Source: Bradyrhizobium sp. LTSP849 (lineage in GTDB: Bacteria > Pseudomonadota > Alphaproteobacteria > Rhizobiales > Xanthobacteraceae). Taken from it: a stretch of 64,000 nucleotides of DNA. Shown piece by piece: positions 52,301 through 60,730 of this stretch. How positions within the stretch are numbered: position 1 is the first letter of the stretch; each line of letters begins with the position of its first letter. The position numbers and the translations under genes were made by a program. Where the stretch lies: the NCBI RefSeq assembly GCF_000938255.1, contig NZ_JYMR01000013.1, forward strand, positions 1-64,000. The letters run 5' to 3'. The notes under the pieces were generated by a model. The model did not search any database and was not told the origin of the DNA. It saw only the letters and a program-made list of their open reading frames with translations.

Positions 52301-55300
52301 CGCGCCGGTGGCAAGCGCGGACAATCCAACAGCGCCGGTGGCGGAGCCTTCATTGGTGACACTGACATCGCCGCCGCCATGATCGAAGACGCCGATCGCG
52401 GTGCCCGCGGCGGTGATCGACGATGTCTCACCGGTCGTGACCGTAACGTCGCCGGCACCCCAGGTGAACGCCTCGATGCCGTAGCCCGCATCCGCGGTGA
52501 TCGTGGCATCGCTGTCGACTTCGACGTCGCCATGGACCGCGCTCGAGAAGGTGGCGTTGCCGCCCGGCTTGTAGCCGGCGATGATCCCGCCCGGCGTCGT
52601 GCCGTCGTTGTTGGCGGTCGAACCGGAATGAATCGTGCCGTTGACCTTGACGGAGATCGTGCTGTCCAGGCCGCTTCCGATCCCGGTCGCGTAATTGACG
52701 GCCACGATACCGGAGCTGCCGGACGTGATGCTGTCGCCCTTGACCACGGTGACGCTGATGTCGCCAGCATCGATGCTGTAGGCCTTGATGCCGTAGGCCG
52801 TTGCACCCGAGATCGTGACATTCGTGCCCAGCGTGACCGCGATGTCGCCGGTGCCGCCGCTCAGCGCGGAGGCCTCGATGCCGTAGCTCTGGGTGCCGGC
52901 GACGGAAATCGTCGTACCGGCGAAGCTGTTCACCGTGACGTCGCCATTTCCGTAATTGTAGGCGTCGATGCCGGAGCCCGCCGCGGCGGTGATGTCAGCG
53001 TAGTTGTTGACGACAACCGTGCCGTTGACGTCGGTATTGGCGCTGGTGCCGCTCGTGGCGCCCGTGTAGCCGGCCTGGATGCCGGCAGGCGCATTGCCGC
53101 TCTGGTTCAGGCTGCTGCCTGAATTGATGGTCCCGTGCGCGTTGACGGTGATGGTGCTGTCACTCGTCGCGTCGAGCGAGATCGCCCGATTGACGGCGAC
53201 GATGCCGGAGCTGCCCGCATTGAGGACGCTACCGGCCTCGGTGGTGACGGTCTCATTGCCGGCGCCATAGCTGCGCGCGCGGATGCCGTAGGTCGAGCTC
53301 CCCGTGATCGTGCCGCCCGCGTCGATGGTGACGTTGCCGTCGCCCTGGGTGGTCGCATCGATGCCAAATGCGCCGCCGACGGCGCCGCCGTGCTGGGTGA
53401 TCGAGATGTCGCCGGCATTGGCGGCATTCAGATTCTCGACGAGGATGCCTTCCGAATTCGCACCGGTGCCAGTCGCCTTGCCGGTGAGATCATAGACCGT
53501 GATATCGCCGGCGCCGGTCGCACTGTCACGCAGCGTGATGCCGTTGCCGGCAAGGCCCGTGATGTCCTTTGTCGCCGTCAGCGAGATGTCGCCGGTGCCG
53601 TTCTGGGTGACGACGATGCCATTGGCCGCGCCCTTCAGCGCGCCGGTGGGCGTGAGAACGACGTCGGCGGCCTTGGCGAGCGTGCCGCCGGTCGCCGTGA
53701 AGTCGAGCGCGTCGCCGCCTGATGTCGTGACATCAGCTGCGCCCGTGATGGTGAACGTTCCGCCCTTCGAGGATTGGCCGGTGATGGTGCCCGTAAAGCT
53801 CTGGCCAGCAAGCTTGTCGAGCTGAAGCGTGTCAGCACCGCCGGCAAACGTAACGGTCTGCGCCGTCGCGCCGGCCAGTTCCAGCGTCGCGCTGTCATCG
53901 ATGATCAGCGAGCCGGCGCCGGTCAGGCCGCCGGAGAGGTTCAGCGTGCCGGCCTGCGCCTCGATGGTGCCGGTGTTGGTGACGGCGGCCGAGATCGTGT
54001 TGGAGCCGGAGACCCCGTAAAGATTGCCGGAATTGCTCAGGCTGCCGCCGTTGATCGAGGCTGCGGTCAGATAGAGTTTCGAGGTGCCGTCGACCGTGAC
54101 CGTTCCGCCGTCGTTGGTGACGGAGAGGGTCGTGAGCTTCAGGATGCCGCCGTTGATCGCCTTGATATCCGCGGTATTGACGATCAGCTCGCTGGAAATG
54201 TCGAGCTCGCCGCCGCTCGCCTGGATCAGCTTATGATTGGTGATGGTGTGGAGCGCGGCGGGATCGATCGTCAGTGTGCCGCTGGTGACCGTGATCGTGC
54301 CGGTGTTGGTGATGTCGGCTTCGGAGATGGCGCTCGTGCCGGTCGATTCCAGCGTGCCCGAGATCGTCACCGTGCCGCCGTCGATGGTCGCGCCGGTGAG
54401 ATCGAGCGTCGAGCCGGACTCGATTGACACCGCGCCGTCGGTGTTGGCCACCGTCATCGAGATCAGCTTGAGCGTACCGTCGTTGATCGCAGCCAGCGTA
54501 CCGGTGTTGGTGACAGCCTCGCCGTTGATGTCGAGCTCGGCGTTGTTGGCCTGGATCGTGCCGCCGTCATTCGTGATCGCCGTCGCCGAGGTCGTCGCCA
54601 CCAGCGCCAGCAGACCGCCGAGGGTCGCCTCGATCAGGTAGGTGTTCGAGATGTTGGCGTCGGTGATCGTGGTCGTGCCGGACGAGTCCAGCGTGCCGGA
54701 GACGGAGAGCGTGCCGCCGGTCAGCTTCGAGCCGGCCAGCGTCAGCTTCTTGCTGGCGTCGACCTGGACGGTGCCGCCATTGGTGATGGTGCTGGCCGAC
54801 ACCGTCGCGTCATCGAGCGTCAGCGTGACGTCGCTTTCGACCGTGATCGCGCCTTGGTTCAGCGTCGCATTGCCGTCGATTTGGCTGTCACCGGTGACAT
54901 CGATCGTGCCGCCCAGCACGCCGCTGTAATTGTTGATGGTGCCGCCGGTAATCTCGGTGCCGGACAACGTCAGCGTTTTGCCGTCGTCGACCTGGATGAT
55001 GTGACCAGTGTTGGCGATGACATCGTTGAGCAGTGTCGCGGCGCCCGCGATCTCCAGCGTGCCGGTATTGGTGATCGCACCCTTGGCGTCCGCGGAGGCG
55101 CCCTGGATCTTGGCGCCGCCCTGGAGCTTGACGGTATTGTCGAGCTCGATGCTGGAATTGTCCGTGATGACCGTGCCGGACACGGTGACGCCGTCCAGCG
55201 TCAGCTTGGCGTCGGCCGTGACTGTAGCGACACTGAGTGTGGCGCCGCTATCGATCTTGCTGGCGCCGGCGACATCGATGCTGCCGCCACCCTTGACGGC

Positions 55301-58300
55301 TCCGCCGCTGATCGTGGCTCCGTTCAGGGTCAACGCGGCGTTGGCATCGACAATGACGTTGCCGCTGGCATTATCGACCGTCGAGCCCTGATCGATGGCC
55401 AGCGCGCCATTGGCAAGCACTTCGATGGTGCCGGCATTGGTGATGGTCTCGCCGTCGAGCGCATTGCCAGTGCCGCTGACCTTGAAGGTCGCATTGTTCT
55501 TCAGCGTGCCGCCGCTCAGCACGCCGTTGCCGGTCAAATCGATCTCGCCGTTGTCCGTGACCGTGCCGGCGCCGGTGACGGTCGCACCGTTGACGGTCAG
55601 CTTGCCAGTGGCATCGACCGTGACGTTGCCCGTATTGGTGACGACCGAACCCTGGTCGATGGTCAGCGCGCCGTTCGCCAGCACTTCGATCGTGCCGGTG
55701 CTCGCATTCGTGATCGTCTCGCCGTCCAGCGCGTTGCCGCTGCCGCTGACCTTGAAGGCCGCGTTATTCTTCAGGATCCCGCCGCTCAGCACGGCGTTGC
55801 CGGTCAGGTCAATCTCGCCATTATCGGTGACCGTGCCGGCCCCGCTAATCGTGGCGCCGTTGACGGTCAGCTTGCCGGTCGCATCGACCGTGACGTTGCC
55901 GGTGTTGGTGACGGCCGAGCCCTGGTCGATCGTCAGCGCGCCATTCGCCAGCACTTCGATCGTGCCGGTCGAACTGTTGGTGACCGTCTCGGTGTCCAGC
56001 GCGTTACCGGTGCTGCTGACCTTGAAGATAGCATTGTTCTTCAGCGTGCCGCCACTCAGCACGGCATTGCCGGTCAAATCGATCTCGCCGTTGTCGGTGA
56101 CCGTGCCGGCGCCGCTGATCGTGGAACCGTTGACCGTCAACTTGCCAGTGGCATCGACCGTGACGTTGCCCGTATTGGTGACGACCGAGCCTTGATCGAT
56201 CGTGAGAGCGCCGTTCGCCAGTACTTCGATCGTGCCGGTCGAACTGTTGGTGACCGTCTCATTGTCCAGCGCGTTGCCGGTGCTGCTGACCTTGAAGGTA
56301 GCGTTGTTCTTCAGCGTGCCGCCGCTCAGCACCGCGGTGCCGGTCAGGTCGATCTCGCCGTTATCCGTGACCGTTCCGGCGCCGCTGACGGTGGCGCCAT
56401 TGACCGTCAGCTTGCCGGTCGCATCGACCGTGACATTGCCGGTGTTGGTGACGACCGAACCCTGATCAATCGTCAGCGCGCCGTTCGCCAGCACTTCGAT
56501 CGTGCCAGTGCTCGCATTGGTAACAGCTTCGTTGTCCAATGCGTTGCCGGCGCCGCTGACCTTGAAGACAGCATTGTTCTTCAGCGCGCCGCCGCTCAGC
56601 ACGGCATTGCCGGTCAGGTCGATCTCGCCGTTGTCGGTGACCGTGCCCGCGCCGCTGATGGTCGCGCCGTTGACGGTCAGCTTGCCGGCCGCATCGACCG
56701 TGACGTTGCCGGTATTGGTGACGGTCGACCCCTGGTCGATCGTCAGAGCGCCGTTCGCCAGTACTTCGATCGTGCCGGTCGAGGCGTTGGTGACCGTCTC
56801 ATTGTCCAGCGCATTGCCGGTGCCGCTAACCTTGAAGGTCGCGTTGTTCTTCAACGTGCCGCCGCTCAGCACGGCGTTGCCGGTCAGGTCGATCTCGCCG
56901 TTGTCGGTGACCGTGCCGGCGCCGGTGATGGTGGCGCCGTTGACGGTGAGCTTGCCGGTCGCATCGACCGTGAGGTTGCCGGTGTTGGTGACGACCGATC
57001 CCAGGTCAATCGTCAGCGCGCCATTCGCCAGCACCTCGATCGTGCCGGTCAAGCTATTGGTGACGGTCTCGCTGTCCAGCGCGTTGCCGGTGCCGCTGAC
57101 ATTGAGGACGCCGTTGTTCTTCAGGATGCCGCTACTGAGCACCGCATTGCCGGTGAAATCGATCTCGCCGTTGTTCGTAACCGTACCGATAGTTGGCCCG
57201 GTCGTCACAATGATCGTGCCGTCGGTGGTGTCGCCCGCAACACCATCGAACACCGGCGCTCCGGGGAGGATGGTGATCGCTCCGCCATCGATCGTTGCGC
57301 CATTGACGGTCAGCTTGCCGCTGGCATCGACGGTGACCGCACCTCTGTTGTCGACGCTGGAGCCCTTGTCGACGGTCAGCCAGCCATTTGCCAGCACCTT
57401 GATCGTGCCGCTGGACGTGTTGGAGACGGTCTCGTGCGCGAACTCTACCGCACCCTCGACGTTGACCACGCCCGAATTGTTCAGCGCGCCGTTCTCGATC
57501 AGGCTGATGCCGTCGAGCTTCAGCGTACCGAGAATGGTGACAGTGCCGCCGTCGACCGTCGCGGTGTCGACAATCAGCGTCGTGCCGGCGTCGGCCTTGA
57601 GCGTACCGCCGGCATTATGGATCTCGGCCAGCGTTTTCAGCGTGCCGCCAAACAATTCGATAGTACCGGAATTGGTGATCGAGGTCCCGCTGGCGAAATC
57701 GCCGCCGCCCGCGAGCGTCAGATAGCCGGCATTGGTGAACACGGCCGTGTCCAGGATCTCGGCCTTGCCACCGACGGACATCGTACCAGTCGCGGTGTTG
57801 TTGAAGATCGAGTCCGCGCTCATGTTGAGCGCGCCGGCGATCGTCAGCGAACTCTTGTTGATCACTTCCGGCGGCGGGCCGCCGAAATCATTCATCGTGA
57901 TCGAGTTGGCGTAGGCCGCCGCGTCGATCGTCACCGGATAGGACGGCGTCAGGCCGTGCAACTGATCGGTGATGACGATGACGTCGTCGGTGATGGTCGG
58001 GACCGTACCAGTTTCCCAGTTCGCCGCGTCCTTCCAGAAACCGCCGGCCGGAGCACCATCCTTGTTCGTCGCGATCCACACCACCGCGGCCGCGTCGGTG
58101 CCCGTGATCGTGACGGTGATGGTCTGGTCCGAGGTCGCACCGTGCTCGTCCTTGACCGTCACGGTGTAGACCAGCGTCAGCACTTCGCCCCTAGGGATGA
58201 AGTCGGCGAGGTAGACCGGCAGATCGGCCAGCGACCAGTTGATGGTGCCGGTGCCGCTGCCGGTCGAGTCGGCGCCATTCGCGATCGCGACCGACATCGC

Positions 58301-60112
58301 GCTTTCAAACACAGCGAGCGGGCCCGGGGGCACCGTGCCGTCCGGCAAGGTCGCGCTGGTCAACTTCACCGAAACCGCGTGCGTGTCGGTGAGGTCGACA
58401 TCCTTGAAGGTCAGCGTGCCCGAGGTCGGGACATCGCTGGTGAGCGGGCCGCCGGGCACGCTGGTGCCGCCCGAGAAGGTAATATTCGGCACGCTCGAGG
58501 TGATCACCGGCTTGTCGTTGGTGCCGGTGATGGTGATGGTGAAGGTTTCGGTGGCGAATTCATTGTTGACGGAGAAGTTGTTGTCGACACGGATCGTGTA
58601 GGTCAGCGTCAACGTTTCGCCGGCCGCGAGAAAATCGAAGGCGTGGTCTGGAATGCTGTAGGTCCAGTGCACCACGCCGTGATTGGTGTTGCCGGAATCC
58701 GGAGCGACATTGATGACGATCTCGGTCGCCGCGATATCGGCCTTCTGAAGGCCCGACAATCCCGCGGTGACATCCTGCTGGCCGGCGCTCTGGTAGGTGA
58801 AGGACGTGAAAGTGATCTGCGCCGTCGGCCGGTCGCCAAGATTTTGATCGAGGAAGGTGATCTGGCCGGAGATCGTGTCGGAATCCACAGTGTCGCCGGT
58901 CTGGTCCGCACGCTCAGTCAGCGCGAACGCCGTCTTGACACTGCCGCTTTGATCGAGGCTCTCCACCAACGGCTTGCCGGGAATGCGGTCGCTGGACTGC
59001 AGGGGAGTGCCGGGCCCCTGCGTTCCCGGCTGATTTTGGTTGGTAAAGGTCGCGGTCGCGGTGGCGCCGGTGTCCGTCTTGATGAAGACGATGTTGCCGT
59101 TCTGCGTGATCGTGTCGGTGAAGTTCTGGGTCAGCTTGGTGTTGGTGCCGTTGTCCGTGAACTTCAGCGTGAACACATCCGTGATCAGCTTCTGGACGTC
59201 CGGCGACATCAGCGCATTTGAGATCGAGACGTTGCCGCCGCTGATCTGGATCATCTGGCCGGCCTGGTTGACCGTCGCGATCGGCAGCAGGGTCGTCTTG
59301 TCGAACAGGATGTAGGAGCCGGTGGTGCCGTTCGGCTCGACCAGCACCTGGAAGCTCGCCTGCGGCTGCGGATCGCCGCCGCCGGCGGGCACAACGAAAT
59401 TGATCTGGCTCAGCACCGCCGTGCCGCGGATGCCCATGGTGGCGACCGGCGTGTCGACCTTCATGTCGCCGTGCTTGGCGGTCTCGCCGGCGACGAAGGT
59501 GATGGTGCCCGCGACCAGGCTGAGCAGCGAGGAATTGTTCGACCCGTTGGGGTCGTAGACCATATCGTTCAGCACCATCCGCGCGTTGGAGGACAGGCCG
59601 AACACGGTGCCGTCGATGAAGGTGATGCCGAGCGTCGAGTCGCCGCCGGTCGAGACCACGTCGCCCTTCTCGACATTGTCGCCATTGTTCAAAATGATCG
59701 AGACGCCGTTGCGGACCGCGGTCGCACTGCCGGCAAGCTTGGTGACGTGGCCGATGACCTGTGCCGCGGACGCGCCGGGCCCGGCCTGCGCATATTCAAC
59801 GTGCCCCGTAAGCGCGTTGACGATGTCGCCGGTCAGGTGGGCGCCATCGGGCGAAGCGATCGCCGCACGCTTGTCGCCCCTGAAATAATCGTGAACGACG
59901 AACTCATGACCGTCATGAGACAGCACGAGGTCGCTGCCTGTGCGTTTGAACTCGCCGTTGAAGATCAGGTTGGGGTCGGGAACAACGACCGCGCCGTCAG
60001 GCACGTGTCCGTGCCCCTTGGCGGTAAAGGAATCGACATGGTCATGGCCAGGCGAGCGGAAGCCCTGGCCGTCCAAAGAGAGCGCGGCGTCAAATTTGCC
60101 AGCGTAATTCAA
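49373..60112 (-). CDS. Giant secreted surface protein (FecR-like, VCBS, repetitive fibre, RTX C-terminus)
   Basis: This is one 3579-residue reading frame. Residues about 125-235 are a FecR-like/retention-type module (NNGDNVEKGDVVSTGGDS, GDMKVDTPVATMGIRGTAV). Residues about 370-690 hold VCBS/cadherin-like domains (ITGTNDKPVIT). Residues about 690-2650 form a long beta-rich fibre: seven 90-residue repeats at 976-1604, and later glycine-rich GIEA/GITV-type repeats. VCBS-type domains return at about 2940-3195 (VTVTITGKNDAPAIT). The C-terminus (about 3455-3579) has an RTX-like segment (GTSGKDVIFSASTNDTLTG) and a hydrophobic tail of the type I secretion signal type. There is no N-terminal signal peptide, as for type I substrates. 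A TTG at 60112 is the only start near an in-frame stop; the ribosome site is poor and the start is uncertain. The likely role is adhesion or biofilm. Confidence 0.85.
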   Translation of the reverse strand: MNYAGKFDAALSLDGQGFRSPGHDHVDSFTAKGHGHVPDGAVVVPDPNLIFNGEFKRTGSDLVLSHDGHEFVVHDYFRGDKRAAIASPDGAHLTGDIVNALTGHVEYAQAGPGASAAQVIGHVTKLAGSATAVRNGVSIILNNGDNVEKGDVVSTGGDSTLGITFIDGTVFGLSSNARMVLNDMVYDPNGSNNSSLLSLVAGTITFVAGETAKHGDMKVDTPVATMGIRGTAVLSQINFVVPAGGGDPQPQASFQVLVEPNGTTGSYILFDKTTLLPIATVNQAGQMIQISGGNVSISNALMSPDVQKLITDVFTLKFTDNGTNTKLTQNFTDTITQNGNIVFIKTDTGATATATFTNQNQPGTQGPGTPLQSSDRIPGKPLVESLDQSGSVKTAFALTERADQTGDTVDSDTISGQITFLDQNLGDRPTAQITFTSFTYQSAGQQDVTAGLSGLQKADIAATEIVINVAPDSGNTNHGVVHWTYSIPDHAFDFLAAGETLTLTYTIRVDNNFSVNNEFATETFTITITGTNDKPVITSSVPNITFSGGTSVPGGPLTSDVPTSGTLTFKDVDLTDTHAVSVKLTSATLPDGTVPPGPLAVFESAMSVAIANGADSTGSGTGTINWSLADLPVYLADFIPRGEVLTLVYTVTVKDEHGATSDQTITVTITGTDAAAVVWIATNKDGAPAGGFWKDAANWETGTVPTITDDVIVITDQLHGLTPSYPVTIDAAAYANSITMNDFGGPPPEVINKSSLTIAGALNMSADSIFNNTATGTMSVGGKAEILDTAVFTNAGYLTLAGGGDFASGTSITNSGTIELFGGTLKTLAEIHNAGGTLKADAGTTLIVDTATVDGGTVTILGTLKLDGISLIENGALNNSGVVNVEGAVEFAHETVSNTSSGTIKVLANGWLTVDKGSSVDNRGAVTVDASGKLTVNGATIDGGAITILPGAPVFDGVAGDTTDGTIIVTTGPTIGTVTNNGEIDFTGNAVLSSGILKNNGVLNVSGTGNALDSETVTNSLTGTIEVLANGALTIDLGSVVTNTGNLTVDATGKLTVNGATITGAGTVTDNGEIDLTGNAVLSGGTLKNNATFKVSGTGNALDNETVTNASTGTIEVLANGALTIDQGSTVTNTGNVTVDAAGKLTVNGATISGAGTVTDNGEIDLTGNAVLSGGALKNNAVFKVSGAGNALDNEAVTNASTGTIEVLANGALTIDQGSVVTNTGNVTVDATGKLTVNGATVSGAGTVTDNGEIDLTGTAVLSGGTLKNNATFKVSSTGNALDNETVTNSSTGTIEVLANGALTIDQGSVVTNTGNVTVDATGKLTVNGSTISGAGTVTDNGEIDLTGNAVLSGGTLKNNAIFKVSSTGNALDTETVTNSSTGTIEVLANGALTIDQGSAVTNTGNVTVDATGKLTVNGATISGAGTVTDNGEIDLTGNAVLSGGILKNNAAFKVSGSGNALDGETITNASTGTIEVLANGALTIDQGSVVTNTGNVTVDATGKLTVNGATVTGAGTVTDNGEIDLTGNGVLSGGTLKNNATFKVSGTGNALDGETITNAGTIEVLANGALAIDQGSTVDNASGNVIVDANAALTLNGATISGGAVKGGGSIDVAGASKIDSGATLSVATVTADAKLTLDGVTVSGTVITDNSSIELDNTVKLQGGAKIQGASADAKGAITNTGTLEIAGAATLLNDVIANTGHIIQVDDGKTLTLSGTEITGGTINNYSGVLGGTIDVTGDSQIDGNATLNQGAITVESDVTLTLDDATVSASTITNGGTVQVDASKKLTLAGSKLTGGTLSVSGTLDSSGTTTITDANISNTYLIEATLGGLLALVATTSATAITNDGGTIQANNAELDINGEAVTNTGTLAAINDGTLKLISMTVANTDGAVSIESGSTLDLTGATIDGGTVTISGTLESTGTSAISEADITNTGTITVTSGTLTIDPAALHTITNHKLIQASGGELDISSELIVNTADIKAINGGILKLTTLSVTNDGGTVTVDGTSKLYLTAASINGGSLSNSGNLYGVSGSNTISAAVTNTGTIEAQAGTLNLSGGLTGAGSLIIDDSATLELAGATAQTVTFAGGADTLQLDKLAGQSFTGTITGQSSKGGTFTITGAADVTTSGGDALDFTATGGTLAKAADVVLTPTGALKGAANGIVVTQNGTGDISLTATKDITGLAGNGITLRDSATGAGDITVYDLTGKATGTGANSEGILVENLNAANAGDISITQHGGAVGGAFGIDATTQGDGNVTIDAGGTITGSSTYGIRARSYGAGNETVTTEAGSVLNAGSSGIVAVNRAISLDATSDSTITVNAHGTINSGSSLNQSGNAPAGIQAGYTGATSGTSANTDVNGTVVVNNYADITAAAGSGIDAYNYGNGDVTVNSFAGTTISVAGTQSYGIEASALSGGTGDIAVTLGTNVTISGATAYGIKAYSIDAGDISVTVVKGDSITSGSSGIVAVNYATGIGSGLDSTISVKVNGTIHSGSTANNDGTTPGGIIAGYKPGGNATFSSAVHGDVEVDSDATITADAGYGIEAFTWGAGDVTVTTGETSSITAAGTAIGVFDHGGGDVSVTNEGSATGAVGLSALATGAGNVTIVNDGDLTGTSATGITVTQNSAGATGSTHITNTGTVVGADGHAAIYVQENAVGTALIDNSGTIGPDAAHVTSTTYAIFETGGAITINNSGDIDGNISVATATFNNKADGTWTVSGTSVFGSLSTITNDGVIDLHDASISGAGLSIANHSDIDSWGTASISGTITNTGAIEVNSGTLTLFGSLSGSGSVTIDAGATLDVNGTVAQTITFNGGGGELEIDTTSFGGSVAGFAATDKLDLSTIKFDGGTSATYDSETGDLVVSDAYGHSISVKLTGEDYTNAHFAGSSDGHGGTLITLNAHDDAPAFTAAETSQSAVVAEQPDLTGATATMDQSTPASGTIHFTDIDLTDRPTATITDHTVTGFAADGTTPLTLTPDEITTLENALSLQQTGNNNGTVGWSYSIADSALDFLGENQTVTVVSTITICDDHHKTDTAEVTVTITGKNDAPAITTGTSDTASANLTETNAGLSKTGTLTVSDADATDHVTVALDHVSISLDGVLQTDGIDGLSNADLLNYLTVQSGDILNGTATHGQFSWDFNSGEQPFDFLAAGHTLSLQYTIAPNDGHTTGTGETVTINIAGSNDAPTLDNATLGSVAGNDSNPAGDTVSHLFADKFHDVDDGASFHAIAVASDAATATEGVWQYEVAGTHQWVDIGSVSDTNALVLDTDTQIRFVPADGFTGTPDPLGVHALDNTYTGAVTASGSPATIDITAMSPDGTAPVSANAATISTSVSAPAAPAGGPVIDTTHFYVSHDRELGTDTITNLSVTDTDSGASTDEFTVTASTAHAPGSSVDLSPTSGSLDDINTAFENGVTYSSGETPPDTDQITLTVTDKTTGAYDTVNFIFNENGNTENGITLTGTSGKDVIFSASTNDTLTGGGGLDQFVFSPDGSGTNAAHTVSDFATGDKIDLRQFSDVSSINNLTITQQSGDTLVTWQQQVGVGEGSVTEHEQLLLKSVTATLKASDFIFHIT
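55301..57187 (-). repeat. Seven tandem 270-bp coding repeats in the giant gene
   Basis: Copies begin (minus strand) at 57187, 56917, 56647, 56377, 56107, 55837 and 55567, an exact 270-bp register; the last is one codon shorter. Each encodes a 90-residue unit that begins GTVTDNGEIDLTGN, passes through TIEVLANGALTIDQGS and ends KLTVNGATISGA. Nucleotide identity between copies is high, which points to recent duplication or gene conversion. They form residues 976-1604 of the giant protein. Confidence 0.95.
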
Positions 60113-60730
60113 CCGGGCACCGTAAAAGGGTTAATATTTAAATAAGTATCGAGCGCCTAAGCTTGCATATCATTACCAAGTCCTTAGTGAAACCATCTAT
60201 TGCTTGTGTGATTTCGCATCACTAGGCCATGGGCATGCGTGCCGACCACTATGCCTGAAGCGACACCAAAGTAATTCTTAAAATTTTTGCAAGTAGAGCT
60301 TCGCTTATTTGAGCGCATTTCCTGCCACCCCTTGTATTCGGATGTAAAAATCCGACGGCGGATACTTGTGTCATCTTTTCTTCGTAGTGCCCCGCAACAT
60401 ACTGCGGCAAATACGGAGCTAAATCTGTGACCCAACTAACAGAACCCGCGAAATAGCGGGTCATTAGCCATAAGCCGTAGAATCGGCGTTCCCACAACTT
60501 CTGCCTGCAATTGGTTCCATTTCGCGGCGGCCGGGGCACTCCTAGTCCCTAATTCGTAAAATTTTACGAAACTTGAGGACCGCCGCTTCAGCCTGCTCCG
60601 CGGTTTTGGGACCCCTGCCGGGCGCGTTAAGCAGAACAAAACGGCCCGTCTCGCACTATCTCCGCGAAAGCAACAAAGCCCGGCACGTACAGGTCGAGGG
60701 GGACCTGGCGAAGCCGGAAGGGGATGTCAG
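60113..60730. other. 618-bp divergent intergenic region between the giant gene and the LapG-like gene
   Basis: The region has noticeably lower GC than its flanks and no convincing gene; the 96-codon minus-strand frame at 60249-60539 has no recognised family. It holds the promoters of both flanking genes, a perfect palindrome at 60553-60570, and a hairpin ACCCGC-GAAATA-GCGGGT at 60444-60461 that would lie in the giant gene's leader RNA. GGAAGGGGAT just upstream of 60731 is the ribosome site of the peptidase gene. Confidence 0.6.
60553..60570. promoter_or_regulatory. Perfect 18-bp palindrome, candidate operator
   Basis: TTCGTAAAATTTTACGAA is a perfect palindrome in the divergent control region of the giant surface-protein gene and the LapG-like peptidase gene. 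A site this long is unlikely by chance in a region of this length. It could be bound by a dimeric regulator; the regulator is unknown. Confidence 0.5.

Noticed and set aside
55301..57187. Regularly spaced direct repeats as a possible CRISPR array
   Set aside because: The period is 270 bp, the whole unit is conserved and the frame is open throughout; these are coding repeats of the giant protein. No CRISPR array or cas gene is seen in the window.
54854..59221. A 1455-codon open frame on the plus strand, opposite the giant gene
   Set aside because: It is the antisense shadow of repetitive, high-GC coding sequence; its translation is a low-complexity mix of Asp, Arg, Val and Ala with no family features, and the minus-strand frame has real domains.
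60249..60539. A 96-codon minus-strand frame in the giant-gene control region
   Set aside because: No recognised family, no good ribosome site, and it covers the probable leader of the giant gene. It is left unannotated rather than called a gene.
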